The translations under genes and the position numbers were made by a program. 64,000 bases of DNA. Origin: Treponema sp. GTDB taxonomy: Bacteria; Spirochaetota; Spirochaetia; Treponematales; Treponemataceae. The stretch is from positions 1-64,000 of the forward strand of contig JAFSJX010000003.1 of NCBI GenBank assembly GCA_017449285.1, in the 5' to 3' direction. Positions 43,635-52,109 of this stretch are shown here, piece after piece; the first letter of the stretch is position 1; every line of letters starts with the position of its first letter. A model generated the notes under the pieces. The model was not told where the DNA came from, did no database searches, and worked only from the letters and a program-made list of their open reading frames with translations.

Positions 43635-46600
43635 GCATTTCAAAGAAAGTCCTTGAGCATCCGGTTCTGACGCTCTGTGTATTTGCTCTTATCGCTATCA
43701 TTGCAGTATTTACGCTCGGTAAGATTAAGATTGCGCTGCTGCCGGAAGTTACATTCCCGCAGGTTGCTGTTCAGACTGTGTATGAAAACGCGGGGCCGGA
43801 ATCAGTGGAAAAGAGCGTTACGGAAGTACTTGAAAGCGGCTTGATGAGCGTCAATAAGTTAAAGAAATTGACTTCAAAGTCATTTGAAGGCTTCTCCAGC
43901 ATCACGCTGGAATTTAACTACGGCACAAACCTTGATGCGGCAGTAAACGATATCCGCGACAAACTTGACACCGTAAAAGGTCGTCTTCCTAAAGATGCTA
44001 AGGCACCGCAGATTTTCCGTTTCAGCACGAGTGCGGCTCCAATCATGATGATAGCAATCAGCGGCAACCGATCTTCTGACGAAGTGCGCCGCATTGTGAA
44101 TGATACGATTATTCCGCGATTAAAGCAGACTGACGGTGTTGCCCAAGCTTCAATCGTCGGCGGCCGAGATTCAATAGTCCGTGTTGAGCTTGATCAGAAC
44201 CGCCTCGATGCCTACAACCTGACCCTTATGCAGATTGCAAATACGATTAGCGCCGCAAACCTTGAAGTCGGCGGCGGTGATGTTTCAGAAGACAAGACAA
44301 AACTCATGGTTCGTACTACAGGTGAATATTCATCGGTCGAACAGATTGCCGATACGGTTGTCGGCATTATGAACGGCTATGAAGTGCGTCTTTCTGATGT
44401 CGCGGAAGTTTCGATGGGCTACAGCGATGAAAAGAACCGCGTTTACATCAACGGTAAGCCGGGCTTGTACATCAATGTCAACAAACAGAGCGGCGCAAAC
44501 ACCGTACAGGTTTCTGATGCCGTCCATGAAAAGATTAAGGAACTTAAAGCCACGCTTCCGCCGGACATAGACATGCACTTTCTGACAGATGATGCCATCG
44601 ATGTCCGAAATACATTGAATGAACTGATTCATTCAATTGTGGAAGGCTTCATCCTTTCAATCATCGTTTTGATTGTATTCTTGCGCAATGCCCGCAGCAC
44701 CATAATCATGGGAATTTCAATTCCGTTCAGTATTATGATTACATTGCTGATTATGGCCATTTCGGGGATTACCTTGAACCTTATCAGTATGACTGGTTTG
44801 ATTCTGGGTGTCGGTATGGTCGTCGATGCTTCGGTCGTCGTTTTGGAAAATATCTTCTCTTATCGGGAGCGCGGCGCACAACCGAAAGTCGCGGCGGCAA
44901 TCGGTACGCAGGAAGTTATGACATCGGTTGTTTCAGGTAACTTGACGACAATCTGTGTCTTTATTCCCTTCTTCCTCTTTAAGAGCGACCTTGATGTTAT
45001 CGGTGAAGTTTTCACCAACCTGATGATTGTTATCATCATCTGTCTGGTTGCATCTCTGTTCGTCGCTATGTTCCTCGTTCCGATTCTGGCAGGTAAGTTC
45101 ATCATCGTCCAGACAAAGGCCGAAAAGCCGCTCACCAATCCGGTTTTAATCTTCCTCGATAAGAAAATTGAGGATGTGATTACAGGACTTACGGGAGTGT
45201 ATCGGAAGGGACTGCACTATGTTCTTCAGCATCGTTTCGGTACGCTGGTGATTGCGACAAGCGCGATGCTTGCCTCATTTGTGCTCTTCGCTAAGATTCC
45301 GGTTATGTTTATGGGCGAGCTGTCAGGAATGAAAGTCAAACTCTACGTAACCACTCCGCTTGGCACAAAGCTTGGTGACACCTACGATGTATTGAACCGT
45401 CTGGCAAAAATCGCCGCCGATGAAGTAAAGGGCTATGATTCTATCGTCGTTGCGGCAGGCAAGGACTTTGAGGCTTATATCGACGCGACCAACAAAGGCA
45501 GCCTCGACATTACATTGCCGCCGGTCAAACAGCAGATTGACCGGGACAAAGTGGTTAAACAAAAGCTCCGCAAGCACTTCAATGAATTTCCGGGCGTACG
45601 GTTTTCATTCATGAGTGAAAGCCTTGACAGCGGTCCGGCCATCAAGATTGTTTTCACATCAAAGGATCTGGCCGCTTCTACGGTGCTGGCAAACCAGTAT
45701 ATTGATGTCATTAAATCAAAAGTGCCGGAAGTTACGGAACCGAAAATCGATATGGAGGACGGTCTTCCGCAGGCAGAAGTACACATCGACCGCGACCGCG
45801 CTTCTCAGTTCGGGCTTGATGTCGCTTCAATCGCAACGGAAATTGCTGCGAGCATAAACGGCTACAAAGCTTCTGTGTACCGCAAGAACGGTAACGACTA
45901 CGACATCAGACTGCTCTTCCGCGAGGAAGACCGCGAGAGTATTTCAAACCTCGACAATATCTATGTCACCGGTCCGAAGGGACGCTATCCTGTGTCGAAC
46001 TTTGCCCACATTGAACGTGGTTTTGGCCCGGTTACGATTAACCGTGAGAATCAGAGCCGTGTCGTTAATCTGACGGCAAGCCTTGCGGAAGGTATTTCTG
46101 CGGGTGATGCGGAGGCACACATTAAGGCCGCGACAAAAGGTCTCGTCATTCCTGAGAACATTACGGTTTCTTACGATGGTTCCTGGAAAAAAACTCAGAA
46201 AACGGGTAAGGTGTTCGGAATCATCCTCTTCCTCGCTATCGTGCTCGTCTTCGGTGTTATGGCGGGAACATACGAATCCTTCCTTGACCCGATTATCAAC
46301 TTCTTTACGATGCCCTTCCTTATCATTGGTGTCGCATTGATTCATGTTGTCACCGGAAGCATGTTCACGATGATTTCAATGTTCGGTATGGTCATGCTGG
46401 TCGGTATCGTCGTTAATAACGGTATCATTCTGGTTGATCAGACGAACTTGCAGGTGCGGCGCGGTATGCCGCTTCTTGAAGCGTGTGAGGACGCGGGTGC
46501 TTCCCGTCTGCGTCCTGTTTTGATGACGACGCTTACGACGATTCTTGGTATGGTTCCGTTGGCGTTCTTCTCTGATCCGAGCGTCAGTTTTACGCAGCCG

Positions 46601-46774
46601 ATTGGTCTGTGTATTGTCGGCGGACTTACCACGAGTACCTTGGTCACGCTGTTTGTCATTCCGGTCATCTACTCGCTGGTCAGCAAGAAAAAAGTGGTTC
46701 AGCAGGTAAAGAACCCGGCTCTCGAAGCAGCCTTGAACGGTACGGCGGAGGCATCTGAAGGAGGCGATAAATGA
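43631..46774 (+). CDS. RND-family efflux transporter (AcrB/HAE-1-like inner-membrane pump)
   Basis: 1047 residues with the AcrB plan: a helix at 12-32, a large periplasmic loop (VAVQTVYENAGPESVEKSVT; IVGGRDSIVRVELDQNRLDA), helices 2-6 around residues 335-480 with the proton-relay region GMVVDASVVVLENIF, a second periplasmic loop, and helices 8-12 from about 860 with LVGIVVNNGIILVDQTN and RLRPVLMTTLTTILGMVPLA. It exports drugs, lipids or other envelope compounds using the proton gradient. The outer-membrane partner is the C9-interrupted gene upstream. Confidence 0.95.
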   Translation: MSISKKVLEHPVLTLCVFALIAIIAVFTLGKIKIALLPEVTFPQVAVQTVYENAGPESVEKSVTEVLESGLMSVNKLKKLTSKSFEGFSSITLEFNYGTNLDAAVNDIRDKLDTVKGRLPKDAKAPQIFRFSTSAAPIMMIAISGNRSSDEVRRIVNDTIIPRLKQTDGVAQASIVGGRDSIVRVELDQNRLDAYNLTLMQIANTISAANLEVGGGDVSEDKTKLMVRTTGEYSSVEQIADTVVGIMNGYEVRLSDVAEVSMGYSDEKNRVYINGKPGLYINVNKQSGANTVQVSDAVHEKIKELKATLPPDIDMHFLTDDAIDVRNTLNELIHSIVEGFILSIIVLIVFLRNARSTIIMGISIPFSIMITLLIMAISGITLNLISMTGLILGVGMVVDASVVVLENIFSYRERGAQPKVAAAIGTQEVMTSVVSGNLTTICVFIPFFLFKSDLDVIGEVFTNLMIVIIICLVASLFVAMFLVPILAGKFIIVQTKAEKPLTNPVLIFLDKKIEDVITGLTGVYRKGLHYVLQHRFGTLVIATSAMLASFVLFAKIPVMFMGELSGMKVKLYVTTPLGTKLGDTYDVLNRLAKIAADEVKGYDSIVVAAGKDFEAYIDATNKGSLDITLPPVKQQIDRDKVVKQKLRKHFNEFPGVRFSFMSESLDSGPAIKIVFTSKDLAASTVLANQYIDVIKSKVPEVTEPKIDMEDGLPQAEVHIDRDRASQFGLDVASIATEIAASINGYKASVYRKNGNDYDIRLLFREEDRESISNLDNIYVTGPKGRYPVSNFAHIERGFGPVTINRENQSRVVNLTASLAEGISAGDAEAHIKAATKGLVIPENITVSYDGSWKKTQKTGKVFGIILFLAIVLVFGVMAGTYESFLDPIINFFTMPFLIIGVALIHVVTGSMFTMISMFGMVMLVGIVVNNGIILVDQTNLQVRRGMPLLEACEDAGASRLRPVLMTTLTTILGMVPLAFFSDPSVSFTQPIGLCIVGGLTTSTLVTLFVIPVIYSLVSKKKVVQQVKNPALEAALNGTAEASEGGDK

Positions 46775-47052
46775 TTCGTATTGAGATAATTGCAAATCAG
46801 TCTCTGGAAGCGGAATTAACGACGAGTCTGGAGCAGGCGATTCCCGATTTTATGTACACGGTTATTCCGCTTGTGACTGGTCGTGGCGGCGATGCCCGTA
46901 AATTGGGAGACACCACCTGGCCGGAAACGAACATCATCATCATTTCCTATGCGGATGACAGCGTAGAGGAAAAGGTTGAAAAGGTAGTGAACTTCATAAA
47001 GAAAAAATTCCCGACTGAGGGTACGAAACTCTTTGTGATGCACGACAGATAG
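46771..47052 (+). CDS. PII-like transporter-associated protein (PG0541-type)
   Basis: 93 residues with the ferredoxin-like beta-alpha-beta pattern of PII-superfamily proteins: MIRIEIIANQSLEAELTTSL, then NIIIISYADDSVEEKVEKVV and KLFVMHD. Small proteins of this sort follow RND pumps in several anaerobes and are filed as PG0541-family. It overlaps the pump stop by four bases, so expression is coupled. It may sense a small ligand and tune the pump; there is no direct evidence of that here. Confidence 0.72.
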   Translation: MIRIEIIANQSLEAELTTSLEQAIPDFMYTVIPLVTGRGGDARKLGDTTWPETNIIIISYADDSVEEKVEKVVNFIKKKFPTEGTKLFVMHDR

Positions 47053-47061
47053 AAAGACTGG

Positions 47062-47103
47062 CTGTCCTTGCCCTTGCAGTGGCGCACGGGTGGGGGCAGT
47101 TTT
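47062..47103 (+). terminator. Rho-independent-like terminator of the RND operon
   Basis: CTGTCCTTGCCC (47062-47073) can pair with GGGTGGGGGCAG (47088-47099) over 12 positions including G-T pairs, with a 14-base loop, followed by TTTT. It lies 10 bases after the last stop codon of the operon. Confidence 0.55.
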
Positions 47104-47122
47104 CACGTTTTCAGGCTACTCA

Positions 47123-47151
47123 TTGACTAAGTGTGCGGTAAAAAGTATTAT
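47123..47151 (+). promoter_or_regulatory. Promoter of the poly(A) polymerase-family gene
   Basis: TTGACT (47123-47128), 17 bases, TATTAT (47146-47151), then eight bases to the GTG start. Predicted transcription begins one to three bases before that GTG. Confidence 0.55.
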
Positions 47152-47159
47152 AAGGCATT

Positions 47160-48251
47160 GTGCTGACACGATATGCGACTGATTCTCACGGCAATTTAAA
47201 ACCGAAAGCCGTTGTTTACACGAAAGAAGAACATCAGATACCGAAAGAAAAGATTGATAAAGACGCTTACTATGTGGTCTCCCATCTGCGCGAGTGCGGT
47301 TTTGACGCATATATCGTGGGGGGGGCGGTGCGCGACCTGATTGTTGGTAGAAGCCCCAAGGATTTTGACATCGTAACCGAAGCAACGCCAAGCAGAATTA
47401 AAAAATTGTTCCGCAACAGCCGCATCATCGGACGCAGGTTTCGTCTTGTCCACGTGTTTTTTGGCGAAAAAATTTTTGAGGTCAGCACGTTCCGCTCCAC
47501 AAAGTCTGGCAGTGTGGGAAACGATTTTGGCACGATGGACGAGGACGTGCGGCGGCGTGACTTTACGTTGAACGCGCTCTATTACGATCCGATTCGCGAG
47601 CAGGTGATAGACTACGTGGGCGGCGTAAACGACATCAAAAAAGGCGTGATTCGTCCTGTCATTCCGCTGGAACGCATTTTTGAGGAAGACCCAGTTCGTA
47701 TGCTCCGTGCGATAAAATACAGCGTTACAACCGGCTGTCGGCTTCCGTTCTCTCTTCGCCATAAAATCCGAAAATCCGCGCATTTGCTCTCTCCCATTTC
47801 GCCGTCGCGTCTGACAGAAGAAATGCTCAAAATCATAAACGGTGGTCATGCCTGTGACATTGTGAGTGAGGCGTTGGATATGGATTTGTACATGTATCTT
47901 CAGCCGTCAGCCTGCGCTATGATGTATGCCGATAAGCATTTTGAGCGTTCCTATATGGAGCACTTGCAGGAACTGGATGATATGATTGCCATAGAGGAAG
48001 ATGTTCGTCTCGGTAAAAAACTGACATTCTTTGTCTATGACTTTATCGCCAGCCTTACCGACTGGAAAAAAGAAATTGAATCCAAATCTGCCGCTGGCGA
48101 ACTGTATATGAAAACATGGACGCAAGTACGCAATTTTGTTCTGCCGATTAACCCCCAGCGCACCGAACTAGAATACGCTATCCGCGAATCCCTGCGAAAA
48201 CTCGGTGTGTCAATCAAGATTCCCAAAAAGTTATTTACTGAGCGGCGGTAA
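47160..48251 (+). CDS. pcnB: Poly(A) polymerase / tRNA nucleotidyltransferase family protein
   Basis: 363 residues. Class II nucleotidyltransferase head: AYIVGGAVRDLIVGRSPKDF, then DIVTEATPSRI with the metal Asp pair in DFDI, RRFRLVHV, and DVRRRDFTLNALYYDP; the RNA-binding region has FEEDPVRMLRAIKYS. A Lys-rich N-terminal 30 residues and a PcnB-like arrangement favour poly(A) polymerase over CCA enzyme, though a CCA role cannot be excluded. GTG start at 47160, no later in-frame Met before the catalytic core. A G8 run (47318-47325) encodes the essential GGAV loop. Confidence 0.85.
   Translation: MLTRYATDSHGNLKPKAVVYTKEEHQIPKEKIDKDAYYVVSHLRECGFDAYIVGGAVRDLIVGRSPKDFDIVTEATPSRIKKLFRNSRIIGRRFRLVHVFFGEKIFEVSTFRSTKSGSVGNDFGTMDEDVRRRDFTLNALYYDPIREQVIDYVGGVNDIKKGVIRPVIPLERIFEEDPVRMLRAIKYSVTTGCRLPFSLRHKIRKSAHLLSPISPSRLTEEMLKIINGGHACDIVSEALDMDLYMYLQPSACAMMYADKHFERSYMEHLQELDDMIAIEEDVRLGKKLTFFVYDFIASLTDWKKEIESKSAAGELYMKTWTQVRNFVLPINPQRTELEYAIRESLRKLGVSIKIPKKLFTERR
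47318..47325 (+). repeat. Poly-G tract (G8) in the poly(A) polymerase gene
   Basis: Eight G in the codons GTG GGG GGG GCG, encoding V-G-G-A of the nucleotide-binding loop. The frame is intact. Glycine codon choice (GGG GGG) makes the run; it is a possible slippage site. Confidence 0.7.
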
Positions 48252-49151
48252 TCATTTCGGCGGCAAAATTTTGTCTACGATAATCGCGATGTCCTCTATC
48301 AGTGTGTTGGTGACTTTTTCAATCATATCCGTGATGAACGCCTTTAGCCCGCTGGTGAATTCAATCAGCGTCTGCCCGTAGGGAATGTCTACGGTCAGAA
48401 CGAGTTTATAGCCGCTTGCGTCAAAGGTAACGGTCAGTTTTTTCAGACGGATTTCGCTATTGTACTGCTGGGTGTAATGGCTTGCCATACGGGCGAGGGC
48501 GGCTTGTGAGATGTCCTTTCTGTTCACGCGGGAGAATTCGGGGCGGACGATGGATTTTTCAAACTGCTTTGTGTTTGAGGCAAGTTCCGTCGTTTCCTTC
48601 GGCTTGAAGAACCGCGCGAAAATCTTTTTTTTTGCCAGTGAGACGCGCACCGAATTGACGAAAATCTTGGTGTAGTCCTTTTTGATTTCGTTTGAGCGTA
48701 CGGGAATAATATGCTTTCCCTCAATGACACGGCTTCGGCGCGCCTGTTCCATCTGCTCTTTTGTCGCCAGTTCCTCAATGTGGATGAATTTTTCAATCGG
48801 GGGAAGTTGCAGCCTAAGCGCGATTTTGCCTGCCATTTTTTCGGACGTGCCTAAAATGAGCAGTTTTTTTAGTTTAAGGCGGCGGATTGCCCGTACTGCC
48901 TCATCGCGCTCTTCCTTACCGTCAAACAGGGCGACCCGTACCGCACCCATGTAGTTCTGCTCCAGTTTTGCGGAGTGACCTGACATAATCTCGTCGTCAT
49001 AAATCAGAAGTCCGTCGTCAATAATCGCACGTATGCCGTACCGTTGGGCAACCAGTTTTGCGCGGAAACTTTTTCCCGTGCCGCTTGGACCGACGAATGC
49101 GAATACCTGAATTGTTTTTGACTGCAAGCCGAGGACTTCAAGAAGATTCAT
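48252..49151 (-). CDS. P-loop ATP-binding protein with Asp23-like C-terminal domain
   Basis: 299 residues, not recognised as a named gene. A Walker A loop FVGPSGTGKSFRAKLVAQ lies at 19-36. A possible Walker B-like acidic stretch is IIDDGLLIYDDEI. The last ~90 residues (DISQAALARMASHY; LVLTVDIPYGQTLIEFTSGL; DIAIIVDKIL) follow the beta-alpha pattern of Asp23/Gls24 alkaline-shock proteins. Starts at ATG 49151 with a promoter (49162-49189) overlapping the 3' end of the pseudouridine synthase gene. Cytosolic. Function unknown; perhaps a nucleotide- or envelope-stress-related regulator. Confidence 0.7.
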   Translation of the reverse strand: MNLLEVLGLQSKTIQVFAFVGPSGTGKSFRAKLVAQRYGIRAIIDDGLLIYDDEIMSGHSAKLEQNYMGAVRVALFDGKEERDEAVRAIRRLKLKKLLILGTSEKMAGKIALRLQLPPIEKFIHIEELATKEQMEQARRSRVIEGKHIIPVRSNEIKKDYTKIFVNSVRVSLAKKKIFARFFKPKETTELASNTKQFEKSIVRPEFSRVNRKDISQAALARMASHYTQQYNSEIRLKKLTVTFDASGYKLVLTVDIPYGQTLIEFTSGLKAFITDMIEKVTNTLIEDIAIIVDKILPPK

Positions 49152-49161
49152 TGTTTATTCT

Positions 49162-49189
49162 ATTATAATAAGGAATCAAACTTTATCAA
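49162..49189 (-). promoter_or_regulatory. Promoter of the P-loop/Asp23-like gene
   Basis: Minus strand: -35 TTGATA (49184-49189), 16 bases, perfect -10 TATAAT (49162-49167), ten bases before the ATG. It overlaps the end of the upstream coding region. Confidence 0.55.
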
Positions 49190-50146
49190 GCAGTTACTTA
49201 ACATTTTTGCAAATTTTGTCGAAATGTCAGCTAAAATTTCGTGCGGAAGCCCCAGCGGATTTTCCCCGAAAATAAGCCGGTGCGCATGCAGAAAAAAATC
49301 CTGCTCCTCCGTAATTTTCTTTCCGCCGTATGCCGTGTCTCCCAAAAGCGGAAAACCATGTGCCGCCGCCTGAGCGCGAATCTGATGCTTTCGTCCTGTG
49401 CCGATTTCTATCCGTGCCAGCGTGACGGGAAGTCCGTGGTACGAGCCGTAGGCAAGGGGAGTGGCGACAGAATGTGCCGATTTTCCATCGTCTGCAATCA
49501 AAACTGTGTGGAAGGAAGATATGTGTGCGGAAAATCGTTTTGCATTGTCCGCAAGTGTTTTCTTCTCTTCTGCGATATTGTCTTCCCACGTCTGCGCTTC
49601 GTCCAGCCGTCCTTGGAGCACTGCAAGATAGATTTTTCGCATCACGTGTTTTTTTATCGCTTCGGAAAACCACTGCGCACCACGAAGACTCTGGGAGAAT
49701 ACGATGATTCCCGTAGTTTTTCGGTCAAGCCGATGGAGCGGACCACATCGAAATGAAAGCGATTCTTTTTCTGTATGCCTCGCCGCAAAGTCTGCCGTTA
49801 CCATATCTGCAAGCGATAGGTCGTTTTCCCGCGCTTTCTGCACAGGAATGTCATAAGGCTTGTTCAGAACCAAAAAATGCTCATTGCGAAAAAGGAGCAG
49901 ACTGCGGGGAAGCGGTGCGGGAATTTTGTTTGCGGAAGGCTTCACCAAAAAATCTGCGATTGCAATATCGCTTCCTGCGCTTACACGGAAGTCCGCCGCA
50001 CATTTTTTCCCGTCTGTTTTAATCAGCCCTTTGCGGAGCGCGCTATAAAGGTGCGAAAGCGATTCTTCTTTTAGGAAGCGGCGGATAATTTTGTCGAGTC
50101 TGCGTCCGTCATCATCTGTTCCTGCGGTAACATGAATGAAATTCAT
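49163..50146 (-). CDS. RluA-family 23S rRNA pseudouridine synthase
   Basis: 327 residues. N-terminal S4-type domain (RRLDKIIRRFLKEESLSHLY; SALRKGLIKTDGKKC), then the catalytic domain with the motif LHRLDRKTTGIIVFSQ holding the nucleophile Asp, YLAVLQGRL, and the C-terminal IGTGRKHQIRAQAAAHGFPL. The RLDRKTTG form fits the RluC/RluD group. It modifies uridines in large-subunit rRNA. Start ATG 50146; the neighbouring DUF212 gene diverges from it. Confidence 0.92.
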   Translation of the reverse strand: MNFIHVTAGTDDDGRRLDKIIRRFLKEESLSHLYSALRKGLIKTDGKKCAADFRVSAGSDIAIADFLVKPSANKIPAPLPRSLLLFRNEHFLVLNKPYDIPVQKARENDLSLADMVTADFAARHTEKESLSFRCGPLHRLDRKTTGIIVFSQSLRGAQWFSEAIKKHVMRKIYLAVLQGRLDEAQTWEDNIAEEKKTLADNAKRFSAHISSFHTVLIADDGKSAHSVATPLAYGSYHGLPVTLARIEIGTGRKHQIRAQAAAHGFPLLGDTAYGGKKITEEQDFFLHAHRLIFGENPLGLPHEILADISTKFAKMLSNCLIKFDSLL

Positions 50147-50182
50147 ATCTATATACTACTGCGAAAATATGTCATTTGCTAC

Positions 50183-50210
50183 TAGACAAAACCCGTCATA
50201 CGAATAAAAT
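50183..50210 (+). promoter_or_regulatory. Promoter of the DUF212 gene (near-leaderless)
   Basis: TAGACA (50183-50188), 16 bases, TAAAAT (50205-50210), six bases before the ATG at 50217. The AGGAG between them is too close to the ATG to act as a normal ribosome site. Confidence 0.4.
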
Positions 50211-50216
50211 AGGAGT

Positions 50217-50696
50217 ATGTCATTTAGTTTGCGTGAACAGTTACAGCAACTTTCTTCATCTCCGGTATTTCTTGCCTGTGTATTCAGTTGGTTGTGCGCG
50301 CAAATTATAAAAACCTTTATCAAACTTTGTTGCGGAAAAATTCACAGTATCGGCGAGTTATTTGAGCTTCTCATCTGGAGAACGGGAAGTATGCCATCCG
50401 CACATTCTGCCTTGGTCTCCGCATTGTGTACGTCAATTGGATTCCGCTCTGGCATTGATTCTGACATTTTTATTCTTGCGGTGTGTTTTTTCTTTGTGAC
50501 GATTCGCGATGCCTTGGGGGTCAGACGGGCGAGCGGCATTCAGGCAAAAAAACTGAATGAAATTGGTAAGACCCTTGAAGAAAAAAAAATTTTTAGTTAT
50601 CAGCAGATAAAAGAAGTGCTGGGGCATACTCCTTTGGAAGTAATAGTCGGCTGTCTCCTGGGATTTTTCATTGGCCTTGCGTTTTCGGTGCTGTAG
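50217..50696 (+). CDS. Divergent PAP2-family (DUF212) membrane protein
   Basis: 159 residues, about four helices. Seen: FSWLCAQIIKTFIKL, the conserved RTGSMPSAHSALVSAL, FFFVTIRDALGVRRASG, and LGHTPLEVIVGCLLGFFIG. This is the DUF212/YuiD-like group related to PAP2 phosphatases; the SMPSAHS and GHTPLEV motifs carry the His residues. A lipid phosphatase role, for example in undecaprenyl-pyrophosphate recycling, is possible but unproven. Followed after 18 bases by the Rnf-like cluster. Confidence 0.85.
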   Translation: MSFSLREQLQQLSSSPVFLACVFSWLCAQIIKTFIKLCCGKIHSIGELFELLIWRTGSMPSAHSALVSALCTSIGFRSGIDSDIFILAVCFFFVTIRDALGVRRASGIQAKKLNEIGKTLEEKKIFSYQQIKEVLGHTPLEVIVGCLLGFFIGLAFSVL

Positions 50697-50714
50697 GATG
50701 GCAGGTGAGGGGAA

Positions 50715-52109
50715 ATGAGGCAACTGAAATTACTTATCGTTACCAGTGCAATATGTTTCAGCGCATTGTTTTTGTTCGTGTTTTTTCGGACAGTTCCAGT
50801 AAGTCGTATTTGGAAAGGATACCAGGTTCTGTACGTGACGAGCAAAACCGCTTCCGAGCCACAGATTCTTTCGCTTTTGGAAAAGAACGGATGCAAGAAT
50901 GTAGTCAGCAGGTCGAACCAACGAATTCCTATCGTCTCAAAATTCAGTCCGGTGCAGGTACAGGATGCACGCTCATATCTGAACACGCGGAATAATTTTT
51001 TTACGGACGAAACTAATTCTGCAATGGTGTTCTATCTTCCCGACGGACAGGATACGGAACTTTCACGGACCATCAAAGAGATTTCCAACATACAGAATAC
51101 CAGCGCAGGAACTGACGGAACAGCCGCTTTTCCGTGGCTCAGTCCGATTATCTGCATCATTTTCGCGCTGGTCTGCGTGCTTTTTGCGAAGAACAAGACG
51201 CTTCTGATTCCTGCGGCGATGTTTATGGTGCTGTTTTCATTGAGCCGTCCGTTGCTTACAACATCTGCGGCAGTCTGCCTTGCGCTGTATGGTTTCTTTA
51301 TGGTGCAGAAAATTTGGGGCAGACGGAATTTTTCTTCCGCCGTGGTTTCTCCGCTGATTATTGTCTGCGTTCTTCTTCCCATTCTTATGCTGTTTATGTC
51401 ATCTCCTCTGAGCGCGCTTTTTTATACGCTGGCTGTTGCAGCATCGTTTTCTGCGATGTTGCTTGCGGATATGCTGAAGAATAGGTATGATGAGCGATAT
51501 GTTCGGAGCAGGTTTAAGCCTGTGCTTATCAGAAGCGCATCGTTTATTCCGCTTATAGAAAGAAAAGAACTGAAAATTATACTGTCGCTGTTTGTGGCAA
51601 TCGTGGCGATTTTTGCCGTCTCGTTTGCGGGCTCTTCATTGCAGAATGTCTCGCTTGATACAAGTCAGCCCGCTTTACCCGCGCCTGTTTCGGGAAAATC
51701 AGATTTGCCTGATATGGACGATTTTATGGCGTGGAGTTGGAATACGATTACCTTTCCGTACCGAAGGATGACGGATTCTGCGCCTCAGATTCCGGTGGAT
51801 GGCGACAGAGTTTCAATTCCAGTTTTCAGCGATGCGGGCGGAAAAATTGCTGAAAGCGAGCAGACGGCTTTTGTGTACAATTCGACGTTCAGAAATTCAG
51901 TGTATGATTCGGTGAAAGACTTACCGTATCCCGCATTGGAAAAAATGATGCTCCGGCAGGGAAAAGATGTCCGTTATTCATATACGAAAGGTGGCGCGTC
52001 ATCTTCGGAGCGGTGGGGAACGATGATTTTGATTTTATGTATGCTTATCCCTATGGGCATTCTGGCATATTTTGTATTGATTAAGAGGAGTTATGGTATC
52101 AGTCTCTGA
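50715..52109 (+). CDS. Unknown polytopic membrane protein at the head of the Rnf-like cluster
   Basis: 464 residues, not recognised. A first helix at 7-25 (LIVTSAICFSALFLFVFF), a periplasmic-type loop of about 110 residues (YQVLYVTSKTASEPQILSLL; IPIVSKFSPVQVQDARSYL), then several helices (residues ~140-235), another at about 290, a second loop, and a last helix near 440. The loop pattern (EPQILSLLEKNGCKNVV) is reminiscent of FtsX-like or flagellar-type periplasmic domains, but weakly. It ends 17 bases inside the start of the RnfC-like gene, so it is co-translated with the cluster and probably part of the same membrane complex. Confidence 0.65.
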   Translation: MRQLKLLIVTSAICFSALFLFVFFRTVPVSRIWKGYQVLYVTSKTASEPQILSLLEKNGCKNVVSRSNQRIPIVSKFSPVQVQDARSYLNTRNNFFTDETNSAMVFYLPDGQDTELSRTIKEISNIQNTSAGTDGTAAFPWLSPIICIIFALVCVLFAKNKTLLIPAAMFMVLFSLSRPLLTTSAAVCLALYGFFMVQKIWGRRNFSSAVVSPLIIVCVLLPILMLFMSSPLSALFYTLAVAASFSAMLLADMLKNRYDERYVRSRFKPVLIRSASFIPLIERKELKIILSLFVAIVAIFAVSFAGSSLQNVSLDTSQPALPAPVSGKSDLPDMDDFMAWSWNTITFPYRRMTDSAPQIPVDGDRVSIPVFSDAGGKIAESEQTAFVYNSTFRNSVYDSVKDLPYPALEKMMLRQGKDVRYSYTKGGASSSERWGTMILILCMLIPMGILAYFVLIKRSYGISL

